This document shows positions 42,232 to 53,241 of a stretch of 64,000 bases of DNA, piece by piece. Each line of letters opens with the position of its first letter. Position 1 is the stretch's first letter. A program made the translations under genes and the position numbers. Location: assembly GCA_046047615.1 (NCBI GenBank), contig JBJOHO010000013.1, positions 48,285-112,284 on the forward strand, written 5' to 3'. The notes under the pieces were generated by a model, which had not been told where the DNA came from, made no database searches, and was given only the letters and a program-made list of their open reading frames with translations. Source of the DNA: ZC4RG30 sp046047615. GTDB lineage: Bacteria; Pseudomonadota; Gammaproteobacteria; Steroidobacterales; Steroidobacteraceae.

Positions 42232-43329
42232 TCAGGACAGGCTGGCGACGTAATCTTCGTAGGCGAAGCGGCGCTGCACGCGCACGCTGCCGTCCAGTTC
42301 ACGCACGGCGATGGCCGGCATCTGCAGACCATTGAACCAGTTCTTCTTGACCATCGTGTAACCGGCGGCGTCGAGGATCGACAGCCGGTCGCCGACCTGC
42401 AGGGGCGCCGGGAAGGCGAACTCCCCGAATACGTCGCCGGCGAGGCAGGATTTGCCGCAGACCATGTAGTGGTGTGGGCCGGCATCCGGCGCCATCTTGG
42501 CCCGCTGCCGGTAGATGAGCAGGTCGAGCATGTGCGCTTCGGTGGAACTGTCGACGATCACGAGCGCCTTGCCGTTGTGCAGGACGTCGAGCACCGTGAC
42601 CTCGAGCGTGGTGCATCCGGTGATCGCTGCCTCGCCGGGCTCGAGGTACACCTGCACGCCATGCCGCGCGGCGAATTGCGCCAGCCGCGCCGCGAGGCGC
42701 TCCAGCGGGTAGCCTTCGCCGGTGAAGTGGATCCCCCCACCCAGGCTGATCCACTGCACGCGTGCGAACAGGTCGCCGTAGCGCGTCTCCACGTCGCTGA
42801 GCATGCGGTCGAACAGGCCGAAATCCGCGTTTTCGCAGTTGTTGTGGATCATGAAGCCGCTGATCTGGTCGATCACGGCGGCAATGCGGCCCGGATCGCT
42901 TTCGCCCAGGCGGCTGAAAGGACGGGCCGGGTCAGCGAGGTCGAAGCCCGAACTGCTGATGCCCGGGTTCAGGCGCAGTCCGCGGGGCAGCGTGCCGCAG
43001 CGGGCAGCGAAGCGCTGCAGTTGGCCCACCGAGTTGAAGATGACCTTGTCGGCGTGGGCCACGACAGCATCGAACTCATGCCCGGCCCAAGCCACGCTGT
43101 AGGCGTGGGTCTCGCCGCCGAAACGGTCATGGCCCAGCCGCACCTCGTTGAGCGAGGAGGAGGTCGTCCCGTCGAGATGCTCGCGCATGAGGTCGAAGAC
43201 GGCCCAGGTCGCGAAACACTTCAGCGCCAGCAGCGCCTTGGCACCGCTGAGGCGCCGCAGCGTGGTGATGCGTTCGAGGTTGCGCAGCAGCCTCGCCTTG
43301 TCGACGAGGTAGTACGGGGTCTGCAGCAT
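42232..43329 (-). CDS. nspC: carboxynorspermidine decarboxylase
   Basis: NspC is the PLP decarboxylase that yields norspermidine or spermidine from the carboxy intermediate. The 365-residue protein is of the alanine racemase/ornithine decarboxylase fold; the PLP lysine is Lys37 in LLALKCFATW. Other segments are GTTSSSLNEVRLG, RLNPGISSSGFDLADP, ISLGGGIHFTGEGYP, EPGEAAITG and CGKSCLAGDVFGEF. It lies 16 bp downstream of bamD and upstream of the dehydrogenase, so a three-gene transcript is likely. Confidence 0.92.
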   Translation of the reverse strand: MLQTPYYLVDKARLLRNLERITTLRRLSGAKALLALKCFATWAVFDLMREHLDGTTSSSLNEVRLGHDRFGGETHAYSVAWAGHEFDAVVAHADKVIFNSVGQLQRFAARCGTLPRGLRLNPGISSSGFDLADPARPFSRLGESDPGRIAAVIDQISGFMIHNNCENADFGLFDRMLSDVETRYGDLFARVQWISLGGGIHFTGEGYPLERLAARLAQFAARHGVQVYLEPGEAAITGCTTLEVTVLDVLHNGKALVIVDSSTEAHMLDLLIYRQRAKMAPDAGPHHYMVCGKSCLAGDVFGEFAFPAPLQVGDRLSILDAAGYTMVKKNWFNGLQMPAIAVRELDGSVRVQRRFAYEDYVASLS

Positions 43330-43345
43330 CGGTCGGGCGTGCCCG

Positions 43346-44173
43346 TCAGAAGCGTTCCCAGACGCGCCACCACGAGGACCGCGGCCCTTGCGCAGGCGCT
43401 GCGGACTCCGGGTAGTTCGCCGCGATCACGGCACGCGTGTTGTCGGCCAGCTCCCAGTAGCCCAGCTGCTGGTAGCACTCGACCAGGATGTCGAGTGCCT
43501 CGCGGGTGGTCGGCGCGCCGTCATAGCGTTCGATCGCGCCCTGCGCGCGGCGCGCGGCGGCGATGTAGGCGCCGCGCTCGAGGTAGTAGCGGGCCACCTG
43601 CATTTCGTAGCCGGCGAGCCGGTTGCGCAGGTAGGTCATGCGCTTGCGCGCATCGTGCACGTATTGGCTGCGCGGGTACTGCTCGACCAGCGTGCGGAAG
43701 GACTGGAAGGACTTCAGGGCGGTGTCGGGCGGGCGCTCGGTCAGGTCGATGCCCATCCAGCGCTCGATGCGGTAGGGCGTGCGCTCGAAGTCGACCAGGC
43801 CTTTGAGGTACCAGGCGTAGTCGATGCGTGGGTGCGCCGGGTTTTCGCGGATGAAGGTGTCGGCGGCATCGAGTGCCGACTCTTTCTCGCGCGCCTGGTA
43901 ATAGGCGTAGATGACATCCAGCCGGGCCTGGCGCGCCTGCTCCGTGAACGGGTAGCGTGCGGTGATGGCCTCGAGCACGCGGATGGCTTCGCCGTAGTCA
44001 CCCGCGCGCAGTGCCTTGCTGGCGCGCTCGTAGAGGAAATCCGGCTGCATGCGCTGCAGGCGGCTGGCGTCGCTGGCGCAGGCGCCCAGCAGCGCCAGCA
44101 GCGCGATCACCATCATGCCGGTCAGCAGGCGGGCCGACAGGGCGCGGGAGGCGGGACGCAGGAACGACGGCAT
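43346..44173 (-). CDS. bamD: outer membrane assembly lipoprotein BamD
   Basis: BamD is the essential lipoprotein of the beta-barrel assembly complex. The 275-residue protein has a signal peptide ending in the lipobox LLGAC (Cys about 32), then TPR repeats with LYERASKALRAGDYGEAIRVLEAI, YPFTEQARQARLDVIYAYY and AWYLKGLVDFERTPYRIERW. ATG 44173. It diverges from rluD with 43 bp between, the usual bamD-rluD arrangement. nspC follows on the same strand. Confidence 0.94.
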   Translation of the reverse strand: MPSFLRPASRALSARLLTGMMVIALLALLGACASDASRLQRMQPDFLYERASKALRAGDYGEAIRVLEAITARYPFTEQARQARLDVIYAYYQAREKESALDAADTFIRENPAHPRIDYAWYLKGLVDFERTPYRIERWMGIDLTERPPDTALKSFQSFRTLVEQYPRSQYVHDARKRMTYLRNRLAGYEMQVARYYLERGAYIAAARRAQGAIERYDGAPTTREALDILVECYQQLGYWELADNTRAVIAANYPESAAPAQGPRSSWWRVWERF

Positions 44174-44207
44174 GGCGGGTCGGATCCGGGGGGGCAGGAC
44201 GTGCGAG

Positions 44208-44213
44208 TATAGC
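44208..44213 (+). promoter_or_regulatory. possible -10 box very close to rluD start
   Basis: TATAGC ends three bases before the rluD ATG, in a 43-bp divergent gap with bamD. If used, transcription would begin at or inside the start codon, giving a leaderless message. No -35 element is clear. Confidence 0.3.
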
Positions 44214-44216
44214 GGG

Positions 44217-45179
44217 ATGCCCGCCGAAATCCGCGAACACCACCTGACCCTCCCTGAGGACCCGGCCGGCCGCCGCCTCGACGTCGTGCTGGCCGCCCTG
44301 CTTCCGCAGTATTCCCGCTCGCGCATCGCCGGCTGGATCAAGGAAGGCGCCGTGCAGCTGCAGGGCCGGCCGGCGAAGCCGAAGGACCTGGTCTTCGGCG
44401 GCGAGGCGGTGGCCCTGCGGGCCGAGTTGCCGCCGGACGAGTCCGTGCTGCCACAGGCGATCGCCCTGGAGGTCCGCTACCAGGACGCGCAGCTGCTGGT
44501 GGTCGACAAGCCGGTCGGCCTCGTGGTCCATCCCGGCGCCGGCAACCCGTCCGGCACCCTGCAGAACGCGCTGTTGGCCTGGGATCCGAAGCTGGCCACC
44601 GTGCCGCGGGCGGGCATCGTCCACCGCATCGACAAGGACACCAGCGGCCTGCTGGTGGTGGCGCGCAGCATCGAAGCGCATGCGGCGCTGGTCGAGATGC
44701 TGCGCGAGCATGCGATCCACCGCGAGTATCTGGCTCTGGTGGTCGGGCGCGTGACCGGCGGGGGCACGGTGGACCAGCCCATCGGGCGCCACCGCACCGA
44801 CCGTCTGAAGATGGCCATCCGCGCCGATGGCCGCGATGCGGTCACGCATTACCGGGTGGCCGAGCGCTTCCGCAACCACACCCTGCTGCGGGTGAACCTC
44901 GAGACCGGGCGCACCCACCAGATCCGCGTGCACATGGCACACGTCGGCCACCCCTTGGTGGGCGACCCGGTCTATGGCGGCCGCCGGCAGCTGACGGCGG
45001 GCGAGGATCCGGCGGCGCGCGCCGCGCTGCTGGCGTTCAGGCGCCAGGCCCTGCATGCCGCGCGCCTGGCATTCGAGCACCCGATCACCGGCCAGGCCAT
45101 CGAGGTCGAAAGCACCCCGCCCGCGGACCTGCAAGCGCTGCTGGCCGTGTTGCGCGCCGCGGCCGCAGCAGGCGCATGA
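44217..45179 (+). CDS. rluD: 23S rRNA pseudouridine(1911/1915/1917) synthase
   Basis: RluD makes pseudouridines in helix 69 of 23S rRNA. The 320-residue protein has an N-terminal S4 RNA-binding domain (SRSRIAGWIKEGAVQLQGRPA) and the catalytic motif HRIDKDTSGLLVVARS with the essential Asp, plus TGRTHQIRVHMAHVGHPLVGD. ATG 44217. The 3' end overlaps pgeF by four bases; rluD-pgeF-...-clpB is the conserved gammaproteobacterial order. Confidence 0.95.
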   Translation: MPAEIREHHLTLPEDPAGRRLDVVLAALLPQYSRSRIAGWIKEGAVQLQGRPAKPKDLVFGGEAVALRAELPPDESVLPQAIALEVRYQDAQLLVVDKPVGLVVHPGAGNPSGTLQNALLAWDPKLATVPRAGIVHRIDKDTSGLLVVARSIEAHAALVEMLREHAIHREYLALVVGRVTGGGTVDQPIGRHRTDRLKMAIRADGRDAVTHYRVAERFRNHTLLRVNLETGRTHQIRVHMAHVGHPLVGDPVYGGRRQLTAGEDPAARAALLAFRRQALHAARLAFEHPITGQAIEVESTPPADLQALLAVLRAAAAAGA

Positions 45180-45937
45180 CCGGCCCCGGCTTGTTGCAGG
45201 CCCATTGGCCGCTGCCCCTGCCGGTGCGGGCTTTCACGACCCTGCGCAGCGGGGGGGCGAGCCTGCCGCCCTTCGACAGCCTCAACCTGGGCCAGCAGAC
45301 CGGTGATGCCCCGGCGGCGCTGGCGGAAAACCTGCGGCGGGTGACCGTGGCCGCCGGGCTGCCTGGGGCGCCGGTCTGGCTGCGTCAGGTGCATGGCGCC
45401 GCCCTGGAGGACGTGGATGTGGCGGGGGCGCGCGTGGCCGATGCCGCGCTGACGCGTACCCCGGGCCGCGTGCTCGCCATCCAGACCGCGGACTGCCTGC
45501 CCGTGGTGCTGGTGGCCGAGGACGGTTCGGCCCTCGCCGCGGCGCATGCAGGCTGGCGGGGGCTGGCGGCGGGTGTCCTGGAGCGGAGCGCGGAGGCCGT
45601 GCAGGAGGTGGCCCCGCGCACCAGCGTGCACGCCTGGCTGGGCCCTGCCATCGGGCCGGCGGCCTTCGAGGTGGGCGCGGAGGTGGTGGCCGCTTTCATC
45701 GACCAGGATCCGGAAGCGGAGATCGGTTTCGTCGAGAACGCCCGCGGCCGCTGGCAGTGTGACCTGTACACGCTGGCACGTCGCGCCCTGGCGCGGGCGG
45801 GTGTGGCCTCGATCAGCGGCGGCAGTGCGTGCACGCACACCGACGCCGGGCATTTTTTTTCCCACCGGCGCGCCGCCCCCACCGGACGCATGGCCACCTT
45901 CGCGTGGCTGGCGCCCGGTGCCGCGCAGACGCCCTGA
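45176..45937 (+). CDS. pgeF: purine nucleoside phosphorylase/peptidoglycan editing factor PgeF (YfiH)
   Basis: This DUF152 family acts on purine nucleosides and also prevents incorporation of wrong amino acids into peptidoglycan precursors. The 253-residue protein has the zinc site residues in WLRQVHGAAL, QTADCLPVVL and AAHAGWRGLAAGVL, and the C-terminal FFSHRR. ATG 45176 overlaps the rluD stop. A run of eight T (45853-45860) in this GC-rich gene encodes the FF of that last motif. Confidence 0.92.
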   Translation: MTGPGLLQAHWPLPLPVRAFTTLRSGGASLPPFDSLNLGQQTGDAPAALAENLRRVTVAAGLPGAPVWLRQVHGAALEDVDVAGARVADAALTRTPGRVLAIQTADCLPVVLVAEDGSALAAAHAGWRGLAAGVLERSAEAVQEVAPRTSVHAWLGPAIGPAAFEVGAEVVAAFIDQDPEAEIGFVENARGRWQCDLYTLARRALARAGVASISGGSACTHTDAGHFFSHRRAAPTGRMATFAWLAPGAAQTP

Positions 45938-45952
45938 TACACTGCCGCCCCC

Positions 45953-46786
45953 GTGTCGACGCTCAGCCACATCGTTCTCTTCACTTTTCTGGGCGGAGCG
46001 CTCAGCGCGCTGGTTGCGGCCGGCTTTCTTGCCGTGCCTGAGCGCGCGCGCACGCGCGCACTGCCCTCGCTGGTGGCGTTCGCCACTGGCGCGTTGCTGG
46101 CTGCAGCCTTGTTGGGTCTGTTGCCGGAGGCAATCGAGCGGGCGCCGGTGGGCGAGGGTGCCCACGTCGTGGGCCTGGCCGTGCTGGCCGGCATCGCGCT
46201 GTTCTTCATCCTCGAGAAGCTGGTGCTGTGGCGGCACTGCCACGAAGACCATTGCGAGACGCACGCGCCCGACCCGCCGGCGCGCCTGCACCACCATGGC
46301 GATGCGCCCGGCCACCACCATGATCATGTGCGCCGGCGCAGCGCAGCCGCACTCATCCTGATCGGCGATGGCGTGCACAATCTCCTCGATGGCGTGCTCA
46401 TCGCCGCGGCGTTCCTCACCGACACCAACCTCGGCATCATGGTCGGGATCGCCGTGATGGCGCATGAGATTCCCAGCGAGGTGGGCGACTTCGCCGTGCT
46501 GTTGCACGGTGGCATGAGCCGCGCCCGCGCCCTGCTGGCCAATGTTGCCGTCAGCCTCACCTCCATTGTCGGCGGCGTGATCGGCTATTTCGCCCTGTCG
46601 CGCGTCGAGCAGTACCTGCCCCAGGCCCTCGCCGTCGCTGCCGCCAGCCTCCTCTATGTGGCGGTCGCCGACCTGATCCCCGGCCTGCACCGGCGCGTCG
46701 ATCCGCGCACCAGCCTGCTGCAGGTGCTGCTGATGGCCGCGGGCGTGCTCACGGTGGTGGCCGTCGGACATCTGGTGCCGCACTGA
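45953..46786 (+). CDS. ZIP family divalent metal transporter
   Basis: ZIP proteins move Zn, Fe or other divalent metals into the cytoplasm. The 277-residue protein has about eight hydrophobic segments, a His-rich cytosolic loop at about residues 94-125 (HCHEDHCETH, HHHGDAPGHHHDH), and the metal-site helices GDGVHNLLDG and AHEIPSEVGD. The start is GTG 45953, only 15 bp after pgeF; a TACACT hexamer sits just before it. The metal specificity is not evident. Confidence 0.9.
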   Translation: MSTLSHIVLFTFLGGALSALVAAGFLAVPERARTRALPSLVAFATGALLAAALLGLLPEAIERAPVGEGAHVVGLAVLAGIALFFILEKLVLWRHCHEDHCETHAPDPPARLHHHGDAPGHHHDHVRRRSAAALILIGDGVHNLLDGVLIAAAFLTDTNLGIMVGIAVMAHEIPSEVGDFAVLLHGGMSRARALLANVAVSLTSIVGGVIGYFALSRVEQYLPQALAVAAASLLYVAVADLIPGLHRRVDPRTSLLQVLLMAAGVLTVVAVGHLVPH

Positions 46787-46813
46787 AGCACAGCGGTCTG
46801 CGGTTCCTGCGTA

Positions 46814-46839
46814 CTTGAACCCGCGCCGGCCGGCCCCAC
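46814..46839 (+). promoter_or_regulatory. sigma-32 (heat-shock) promoter of clpB
   Basis: CTTGAA at 46814-46819 and CCCCAC at 46834-46839 are 14 bases apart, matching the sigma-32 pattern CTTGAA-N13-15-CCCCAT. The predicted start of transcription falls within a few bases of the clpB ATG at 46849. Confidence 0.75.
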
Positions 46840-46848
46840 GAAGCTGGC

Positions 46849-49431
<2,583 letters not shown>

Positions 49432-49446
49432 GGCATAATTGCCGCC

Positions 49447-49872
49447 ATGCCGTTCTATGAATACCAGTGCCAGGCCTGTGGCGCGCAGACCGAGGCCCTG
49501 CAGAAAGTCAGCGACGCGCCGCTCCGGAAATGCCCGGAATGTGGCCGGCAGAAGCTGGTGAAGCTGGTCTCGGCACCGGTCTTCCGCCTCAAGGGCGGCG
49601 GCTGGTACGAGACCGACTTCAAGGGCGACAAGGACGCCAAGCGAAACCTGGCTGACGCTGACAAGGAGCCCGCGCCTGCCGCGGAGGGCGACAAGGCCAA
49701 GGACGCAGCCAAGGAGAGTGGCAACGCGGAGAAGGCCGACAAGGCCGACAAGGCCGAAAAGGCAGTGCCCAAGCCTGTGGCCGCCAGGCCGCGCGCGAAG
49801 GCCAAGTCCGCGACCAAGGCCAAGACCAAGACCAAGGCGAAGTCGGCGCGCGGTGGCGCGGCGCGGCGTTGA
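49447..49872 (+). CDS. FmdB-family zinc ribbon protein with lysine-rich tail
   Basis: A 141-residue protein: the first 65 residues form the FmdB zinc ribbon (YEYQCQACGAQTEALQK and LRKCPECGRQKLVKL) and end in the usual GGGWYETDFKG. A second half (about 66-141) is rich in Lys, Ala and Asp, with KADKADKAEKA repeats and a Thr/Lys end (KAKTKTKAKSARGG). Family members vary in tail length. A CATAAT box lies just before the ATG. Function unknown; the order FmdB-DUF502-aspS is the usual one. Confidence 0.85.
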   Translation: MPFYEYQCQACGAQTEALQKVSDAPLRKCPECGRQKLVKLVSAPVFRLKGGGWYETDFKGDKDAKRNLADADKEPAPAAEGDKAKDAAKESGNAEKADKADKAEKAVPKPVAARPRAKAKSATKAKTKTKAKSARGGAARR

Positions 49873-49880
49873 GGCCTGCC

Positions 49881-50513
49881 GTGGGCCGCACGCTGCGCAA
49901 GTACCTCATCGCCGGCCTGCTGGTCTGGCTGCCGCTCGGCGTCACCTTCCTCACCTTCCGTTTCCTTCTCGAACTGCTGGACCGCTTGCTGCTGCTGTTC
50001 CCGCCGCGCCTGCAGCCCGAGGCCCTGGTGGGCTTCCACGTGCCGGGCTTCGGGGTGCTGCTCGCCTTCGGGGTGGTCCTGCTCACGGGCATGCTGGTGG
50101 CCAATTTCATCGGTCGCCGTCTGCTGGGCTGGTGGGAACTGGTGCTCGAACGCATTCCGCTGGTGCGTTCCATCTATTCCGGCGTCAAGGGCCTCACCGA
50201 AACGATCTTCACGGACACCGGCCAGTCCTTCAGCCGCGTGGTGCTGGTCGAGTATCCGCGCAAGGAAATGTGGAGCATCGGCTTCGTCACCGCCACCGAT
50301 CTGCCCGCGGTCGATGCCGTCACCGGTGGCCGCCAGGTCTGCGTGTATGTGCCAACCACCCCCAACCCGACGTCCGGCCTGATCGTCTTCGTGCCAGCCG
50401 CCGAGGTCGTCGAGGTCGACATGAGCGTCGATGACGCCATGAAGATGGTCGTGACGCTGGGCGTCGTCGGGCCGCCGAAACGGGCAACGCCTGAAGATGC
50501 CAACGCTGGCTGA
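49881..50513 (+). CDS. DUF502 membrane protein
   Basis: A 210-residue protein with two transmembrane segments (about 8-30 and 52-75) and the family motifs GRTLRKYLIAGLLVWLPLGV, ERIPLVRSIYSGVKGLTETI and PTTPNPTSGLIVFVP. The GTG at 49881 has GAGG six bases upstream and is preferred to the TTG at 49869 that overlaps the fmdB stop. Function unknown. The last 17 bases overlap the aminotransferase gene, which replaces aspS as the immediate neighbour. Confidence 0.87.
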   Translation: MGRTLRKYLIAGLLVWLPLGVTFLTFRFLLELLDRLLLLFPPRLQPEALVGFHVPGFGVLLAFGVVLLTGMLVANFIGRRLLGWWELVLERIPLVRSIYSGVKGLTETIFTDTGQSFSRVVLVEYPRKEMWSIGFVTATDLPAVDAVTGGRQVCVYVPTTPNPTSGLIVFVPAAEVVEVDMSVDDAMKMVVTLGVVGPPKRATPEDANAG

Positions 50514-51858
50514 ACTGCTGGCACGCGAGCGCGCGGCCTTCGAGGCGGCGCGTCCCCGTTCGCGCGCGCTTGCGGAACGGGCCCGCCGGCATTTCCCGCA
50601 TGGCGTGCCGATGCACTGGATGCGCGACTGGGCGACGCCGTTTCCCCTGTTCGTCGATCGCGCGGTGGGTGCGACGCTGATCGATGTCGACGGCCATGAA
50701 TACGCCGACTTCTGCCTTGGCGACACGGGCGCGATGTTCGGCCACTCGCCGCCAGCGGTCGCAGCGGCCATTGCCGGCCAGGCCGCGCAGGGGCTGACCT
50801 GCATGCTGCCCTCGGGCCCGGTGGCCGAGGTGGGCGAGCGCCTCGCTGCGTTGTTCGGCCTGCCGTGGTGGCAGATGGCGCAGACGGCCACCGACGCCAA
50901 CCGGGCCGTGCTGCGCCACTGCCGTGCCATCACCGGCCGGCCGAAGATCCTGGTCTTCAACCACGCCTACCACGGCACGGTCGATGAAACCCTCGCCGTG
51001 ATGGCGCCCGATGGGAGCACGGTGCCGCGTCCCGGCCAGATCGGCCGCATCGCGGACCCGGCGCGCAGCACTGTCGTCGTCGAATTCAACGACCTGCCTG
51101 CGCTGCGGGCGGTCCTGGCGCGCGGCGATATCGCCTGCGTGCTTGCCGAACCGGTCATGACCAACGCCGGCATGGTGCTGCCCGAGGCCGGATTCCTGCC
51201 GGCGCTGCGCGAGGCCTGCGATGCCACCGGCACGCTGCTGGCGATCGACGAAACCCATACGCTGTCGTCCGGCCTCGGTGGCCATGCACGCCAGGTCGGC
51301 CTGCGGGCGGATCTGCTCGTCTGCGGCAAGGCCATCGCCGGCGGCCTGCCCTGTGCCGTGTTCGGCTACAGCGACGACGTGGCCGTGCGCATGGCGCATG
51401 CGGAGGCGCGCCGCGAGCCGGGGCACTCCGGCCTGGGCACGACGCTGTCCGCGAATCCGCTGGCGCTGGCGGCGCTGCACGCTTCGCTGACGCAGGTGAT
51501 GACGGCGGAGGCCTATGCGTACATGGAGCGCGGTGCGCGCCGGCTGCAGGTGGGCCTCGAGTCGGAGTTCGCGGCACGTGGCTTGGCCTGGCAGGTCTCG
51601 CGCGTGGGCGCGCGACTGGAGTTCGGCCGTGCCCCGGCGCCGCGCAATGGCAGCCAGAGCCTGGCCGCCATCGACCACGCACTGGAGTCGGCGCTGCACC
51701 TGCATCTGCTCAACCGCGGCTGCCTGCTCACGCCGTTCCACAACATGATGCTGGTGTCGCCGGCGACCACAGACGCGCAGATCGATGGCCTGCTGGCCGC
51801 GCTGGCGCAGGCGCTTGAGGTCTTCGCCGGCGTCTTGCCCGGCCGGGCAGGCGCATGA
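50497..51858 (+). CDS. class III aminotransferase
   Basis: A 453-residue PLP enzyme of the omega-aminotransferase/glutamate semialdehyde aminomutase group. Visible are DVDGHEYADFCLGDTGAMFGH, the substrate loop HAYHGTVDE, the PLP aspartate region LLAIDETHTLSSG, the PLP lysine in LLVCGKAIAGGLPC, and GHSGLGTTLSANPLA. Its stop overlaps a glutamine-synthetase-like gene by four bases; such pairs often act on polyamines or other amines. The amine substrate is inferred, not shown. It overlaps the DUF502 end by 17 bp. Confidence 0.85.
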   Translation: MPTLAELLARERAAFEAARPRSRALAERARRHFPHGVPMHWMRDWATPFPLFVDRAVGATLIDVDGHEYADFCLGDTGAMFGHSPPAVAAAIAGQAAQGLTCMLPSGPVAEVGERLAALFGLPWWQMAQTATDANRAVLRHCRAITGRPKILVFNHAYHGTVDETLAVMAPDGSTVPRPGQIGRIADPARSTVVVEFNDLPALRAVLARGDIACVLAEPVMTNAGMVLPEAGFLPALREACDATGTLLAIDETHTLSSGLGGHARQVGLRADLLVCGKAIAGGLPCAVFGYSDDVAVRMAHAEARREPGHSGLGTTLSANPLALAALHASLTQVMTAEAYAYMERGARRLQVGLESEFAARGLAWQVSRVGARLEFGRAPAPRNGSQSLAAIDHALESALHLHLLNRGCLLTPFHNMMLVSPATTDAQIDGLLAALAQALEVFAGVLPGRAGA

Positions 51859-53231
51859 ACGCAGAACTGCAGGCCTTTCTCGCGCGGCATCCCGAGGTGC
51901 ATGCCGTGCAGGTCTACCTCACGGACCCGTCCGGGGTGATGCGCGGCAAGAACCTGCGGCGCGACGAGCTCGAGGCCGTGTACACGCACGGCCGCATGGT
52001 CGCCGGTTCCATCCTCGGACTCGATGTCACGGGTGCGGACGTGGAGGCCACGGGCCTGGTCTGGGAGGCCGGGGACGCCGACCGTCGCTGCCTGCCGGTA
52101 CCGGGCACGCTGCAGCCCATGCCCTGGCAGCCCGGCATGGGCCAGTTGATGCTCAGCATGCACGAGATGGATGGGCGCCCCTGCGATGCGGATCCGCGGC
52201 ATGCGCTGGCGCGCAACGTGGCGCGGCTGCAGGGCCGGGGCTTCGAACCGGTGTTCGCCTGCGAGGTCGAGTTCTACCTGCTGCGCCGCCTGCCCGACGG
52301 GCGCCTCGTGCCTGCCGGCAGCGACCTGCCGGCGCGTGAGGGTCAGCGCGAGCGCATCGAGGCTTACGGCCTTGGCCGGCTCGACGATCTGGCGCCGGTG
52401 TTCGCGGACCTGTTCGCCGCCGCCGATGCCCAGGGACTGCCGCTGGGCACGCTGATGTCCGAATACGCCCCGGGCCAGTTCGAGATCACGCTGCAGCACC
52501 GCGCGGACGCGCTGCGCGCCGTCGACGAGGCCATCCAGTACAAGCGCCTGGTGCGTGGCGTGGCGGCGAAGCACGGCCTGCTCGCCAGCTTCATGGCCAA
52601 GCCGTTCACGCAGCGCGCCGGCTCGGGGGCCCATCTGCACCTGAGCCTGGCGGATGCCCAGGGCGACAACCTCTGCGCGGCCGATGATCCCGCCGGTTCG
52701 CCGTTGCTGCAGCACATGATCGCCGGTCTCGAGGCCACTGCTGCCGAGGCCTTCCTGGCCTTCGCGCCGCACGGCAATTCCTACCGCCGGTTCCAGCAGC
52801 AGAGCTACGCACCGGTGACGGCGAATTGGGGCATCAACAACCGCAGCGTCAGCCTGCGGGTGCCCGCCGGTCCACCCGCCACGCGCCACGTCGAGCACCG
52901 CTTCTGCGGTGCCGATGCCAACCTCTACGTCGCGGCTGCCGCGGTGCTGGCCGGCGCAGCGCAGGGCATCGAACAGCGGCGCCTGCCGGGGCCGGCCGTC
53001 ACCGGCAATGGCTACGCACAGGCGGCAGACCCCGCCCAGGTTCCTGCTGACCGGCGACTGCCCGCCACCTGGCCCGAGGCCATCGCGCGCGCGCGCCAGT
53101 CCGCCTTCCTGCGCCAGGCCCTCGGCGAGGGCTTCCACCGCGTGTACCTGGCGATCAAGGCACAGGAGTGCGCTGCGTGGTCGGCCGAGGTCACCGACAT
53201 CGACCTGGCGTGGTACCTGCGCAGCGTCTGA
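51855..53231 (+). CDS. glutamine synthetase family protein (gamma-glutamylpolyamine synthetase-like)
   Basis: A 458-residue glutamine-synthetase-fold ligase, closer to PuuA/GlnA3-type enzymes than to true GlnA. Motifs include LTDPSGVMRGKNLRRDELE, CEVEFYLLRR, LMSEYAPGQFEITLQH, GSGAHLHLSLAD, NSYRRFQQQSYAPVTANWG and RHVEHRFCGADANLY. The adenylylation tyrosine region of GlnA is not seen. Translationally coupled to the aminotransferase; together they could degrade an amine by gamma-glutamylation. The real substrate is unknown. Confidence 0.83.
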   Translation: MNAELQAFLARHPEVHAVQVYLTDPSGVMRGKNLRRDELEAVYTHGRMVAGSILGLDVTGADVEATGLVWEAGDADRRCLPVPGTLQPMPWQPGMGQLMLSMHEMDGRPCDADPRHALARNVARLQGRGFEPVFACEVEFYLLRRLPDGRLVPAGSDLPAREGQRERIEAYGLGRLDDLAPVFADLFAAADAQGLPLGTLMSEYAPGQFEITLQHRADALRAVDEAIQYKRLVRGVAAKHGLLASFMAKPFTQRAGSGAHLHLSLADAQGDNLCAADDPAGSPLLQHMIAGLEATAAEAFLAFAPHGNSYRRFQQQSYAPVTANWGINNRSVSLRVPAGPPATRHVEHRFCGADANLYVAAAAVLAGAAQGIEQRRLPGPAVTGNGYAQAADPAQVPADRRLPATWPEAIARARQSAFLRQALGEGFHRVYLAIKAQECAAWSAEVTDIDLAWYLRSV

Positions 53232-53241
53232 GGGCGGTGGC

